A stretch of DNA of 5,799 nucleotides from NCBI GenBank assembly GCA_022708385.1, contig JAKIYU010000173.1:1-5799 (forward strand). Direction: 5' to 3'. The translations under genes were made by a program, and so were the position numbers. Numbering within the stretch: the first letter of the stretch is position 1; the number at the start of each line of letters is the position of its first letter. Below the pieces are notes generated by a model. It did not search any database and was not told where the DNA came from. It saw only the letters and a list, made by a program, of their open reading frames with translations. The DNA comes from Bacteroidota bacterium (GTDB taxonomy: Bacteria; Bacteroidota; Bacteroidia; Bacteroidales; PXBB01). This document shows, piece after piece, positions 5,372-5,799 of the stretch.

Positions 5372-5799
5372 TTAACCGAGATAAGCTTTGAGATTTTTAC
5401 TGCGCGATGTTTGTTTGAGTTTCTTAACGGCTTTCTCTTTCAACTGGCGTACCCTTTCTCGTGTCAGGTCGAGTTTAATGCCAATTTCTTCCAGTGTAAG
5501 CGGAATGTTGCCGTTAAGTCCATAATAGTGGTTTAGGATATCCCTTTCACGAATAGTTAATGTGGAAATGGCCCTGTTTATTTCTTTTTGCAGCGATTCG
5601 TAATTAAGGTTTTGGTCAGGGTCAAATTTTTCATCATCATTCTTTATCACATCATACATCGTGCTGTCTTCTTCATGGGTCAGCGGGGCATCCATAGATA
5701 CAGGACGGCTGGTGTATTTCATGAAGTCGGCCACAATGGTTTCGGATATGCCCACTATTTGGGATATCTCATCAGCAAAAGGCTCCCGCTCGTATTTCT
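5372..5799 (-). CDS. rpoD: Primary-type RNA polymerase sigma-70 factor, C-terminal part (5' end beyond window)
   Basis: The frame is open from the right edge to the stop at 5372-5374, giving 141 visible residues; the start and regions 1-2 are missing. Bacteroidota primary sigma factors are, as I recall, near 290 residues, so about half is seen. Visible residues 1-45 are sigma region 3, with PVSMDAPL at 32-39 and the following acidic HEEDST. Residues about 75-141 are region 4: LTIRERDILNHYYGL, then the helix-turn-helix that binds the promoter -33/-35 box (LTLEEIGIKL and LTRERVRQLKEKA), ending SRSKNLKAYLG. This tail resembles housekeeping sigma factors (compare TRERIRQIEAKAL in E. coli RpoD) and not ECF sigmas, which lack region 3. 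A GTG at 5755 could be read as a start, but region 3 homology continues upstream of it. Distinguishing rpoD from a close paralogue needs the missing half. An intrinsic terminator follows the stop. Confidence 0.92.
   Translation of the reverse strand, partial: KYEREPFADEISQIVGISETIVADFMKYTSRPVSMDAPLTHEEDSTMYDVIKNDDEKFDPDQNLNYESLQKEINRAISTLTIRERDILNHYYGLNGNIPLTLEEIGIKLDLTRERVRQLKEKAVKKLKQTSRSKNLKAYLG

Noticed and set aside
5753..5755. GTG at 5755 (minus) as the start of a 127-residue sigma-like protein
   Set aside because: The frame stays open to the window edge and sigma region 3 sequence continues upstream, so the gene is cut by the window rather than starting here.
1..5799. A previously undescribed biological system
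   Set aside because: All genes belong to well-known families, and the order tig-clpP-clpX is common. The remaining oddities are regulatory or lineage-level details, not evidence of a new system.

Overview
The window reads as a chromosomal segment from a member of the phylum Bacteroidota, probably Bacteroidales or a near relative. Four things point there. A SusC/RagA-type TonB-dependent transporter lies at the left edge. Three exact matches to the Bacteroidota -7 promoter element TAnnTTTG sit just upstream of genes. Translation starts lack Shine-Dalgarno sequences and have A-rich leaders. The trigger factor, ClpP and ClpX have sequence styles of that phylum. The genus cannot be fixed from the sequence alone.

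Layout: positions 1-982 (minus strand) hold the N-terminal third or so of a SusC-like outer-membrane receptor that runs off the left edge. Positions 983-1195 are a divergent intergenic region with a minus-strand promoter for susC, a run of short degenerate tandem repeats (about 1071-1155), and a plus-strand promoter for a tRNA-Leu(UAG) gene at 1196-1277. A compact plus-strand protein quality-control cluster follows: trigger factor (tig, 1314-2654), clpP (2675-3358) and clpX (3368-4603). The gaps between these genes are 20 and 9 bases. The tRNA ends only 36 bases before tig, with no visible terminator or promoter between, so tRNA-Leu, tig, clpP and clpX may share one primary transcript.

Convergent to clpX, with only 5 bases between stop codons, is rpe (ribulose-phosphate 3-epimerase, 4609-5259, minus). 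Upstream of rpe are its likely promoter (5287-5294) and an intrinsic terminator (5317-5346). That terminator ends the next minus-strand gene, a primary-type sigma-70 factor whose C-terminal 141 residues occupy 5372-5799 before the right edge.

Functionally, tig, clpP and clpX link nascent-chain folding with ATP-dependent proteolysis, as in many bacteria. The sigma factor probably belongs to the class that reads the TAnnTTTG elements seen here. rpe serves the pentose phosphate pathway and susC imports glycans or other large nutrients. I found no mobile element, CRISPR array, defence system or clearly novel system. The points most worth a second look are the tRNA placed as a leader to the tig-clp genes, the repeat patch in front of it, and the tail-to-tail clpX/rpe junction without a terminator.
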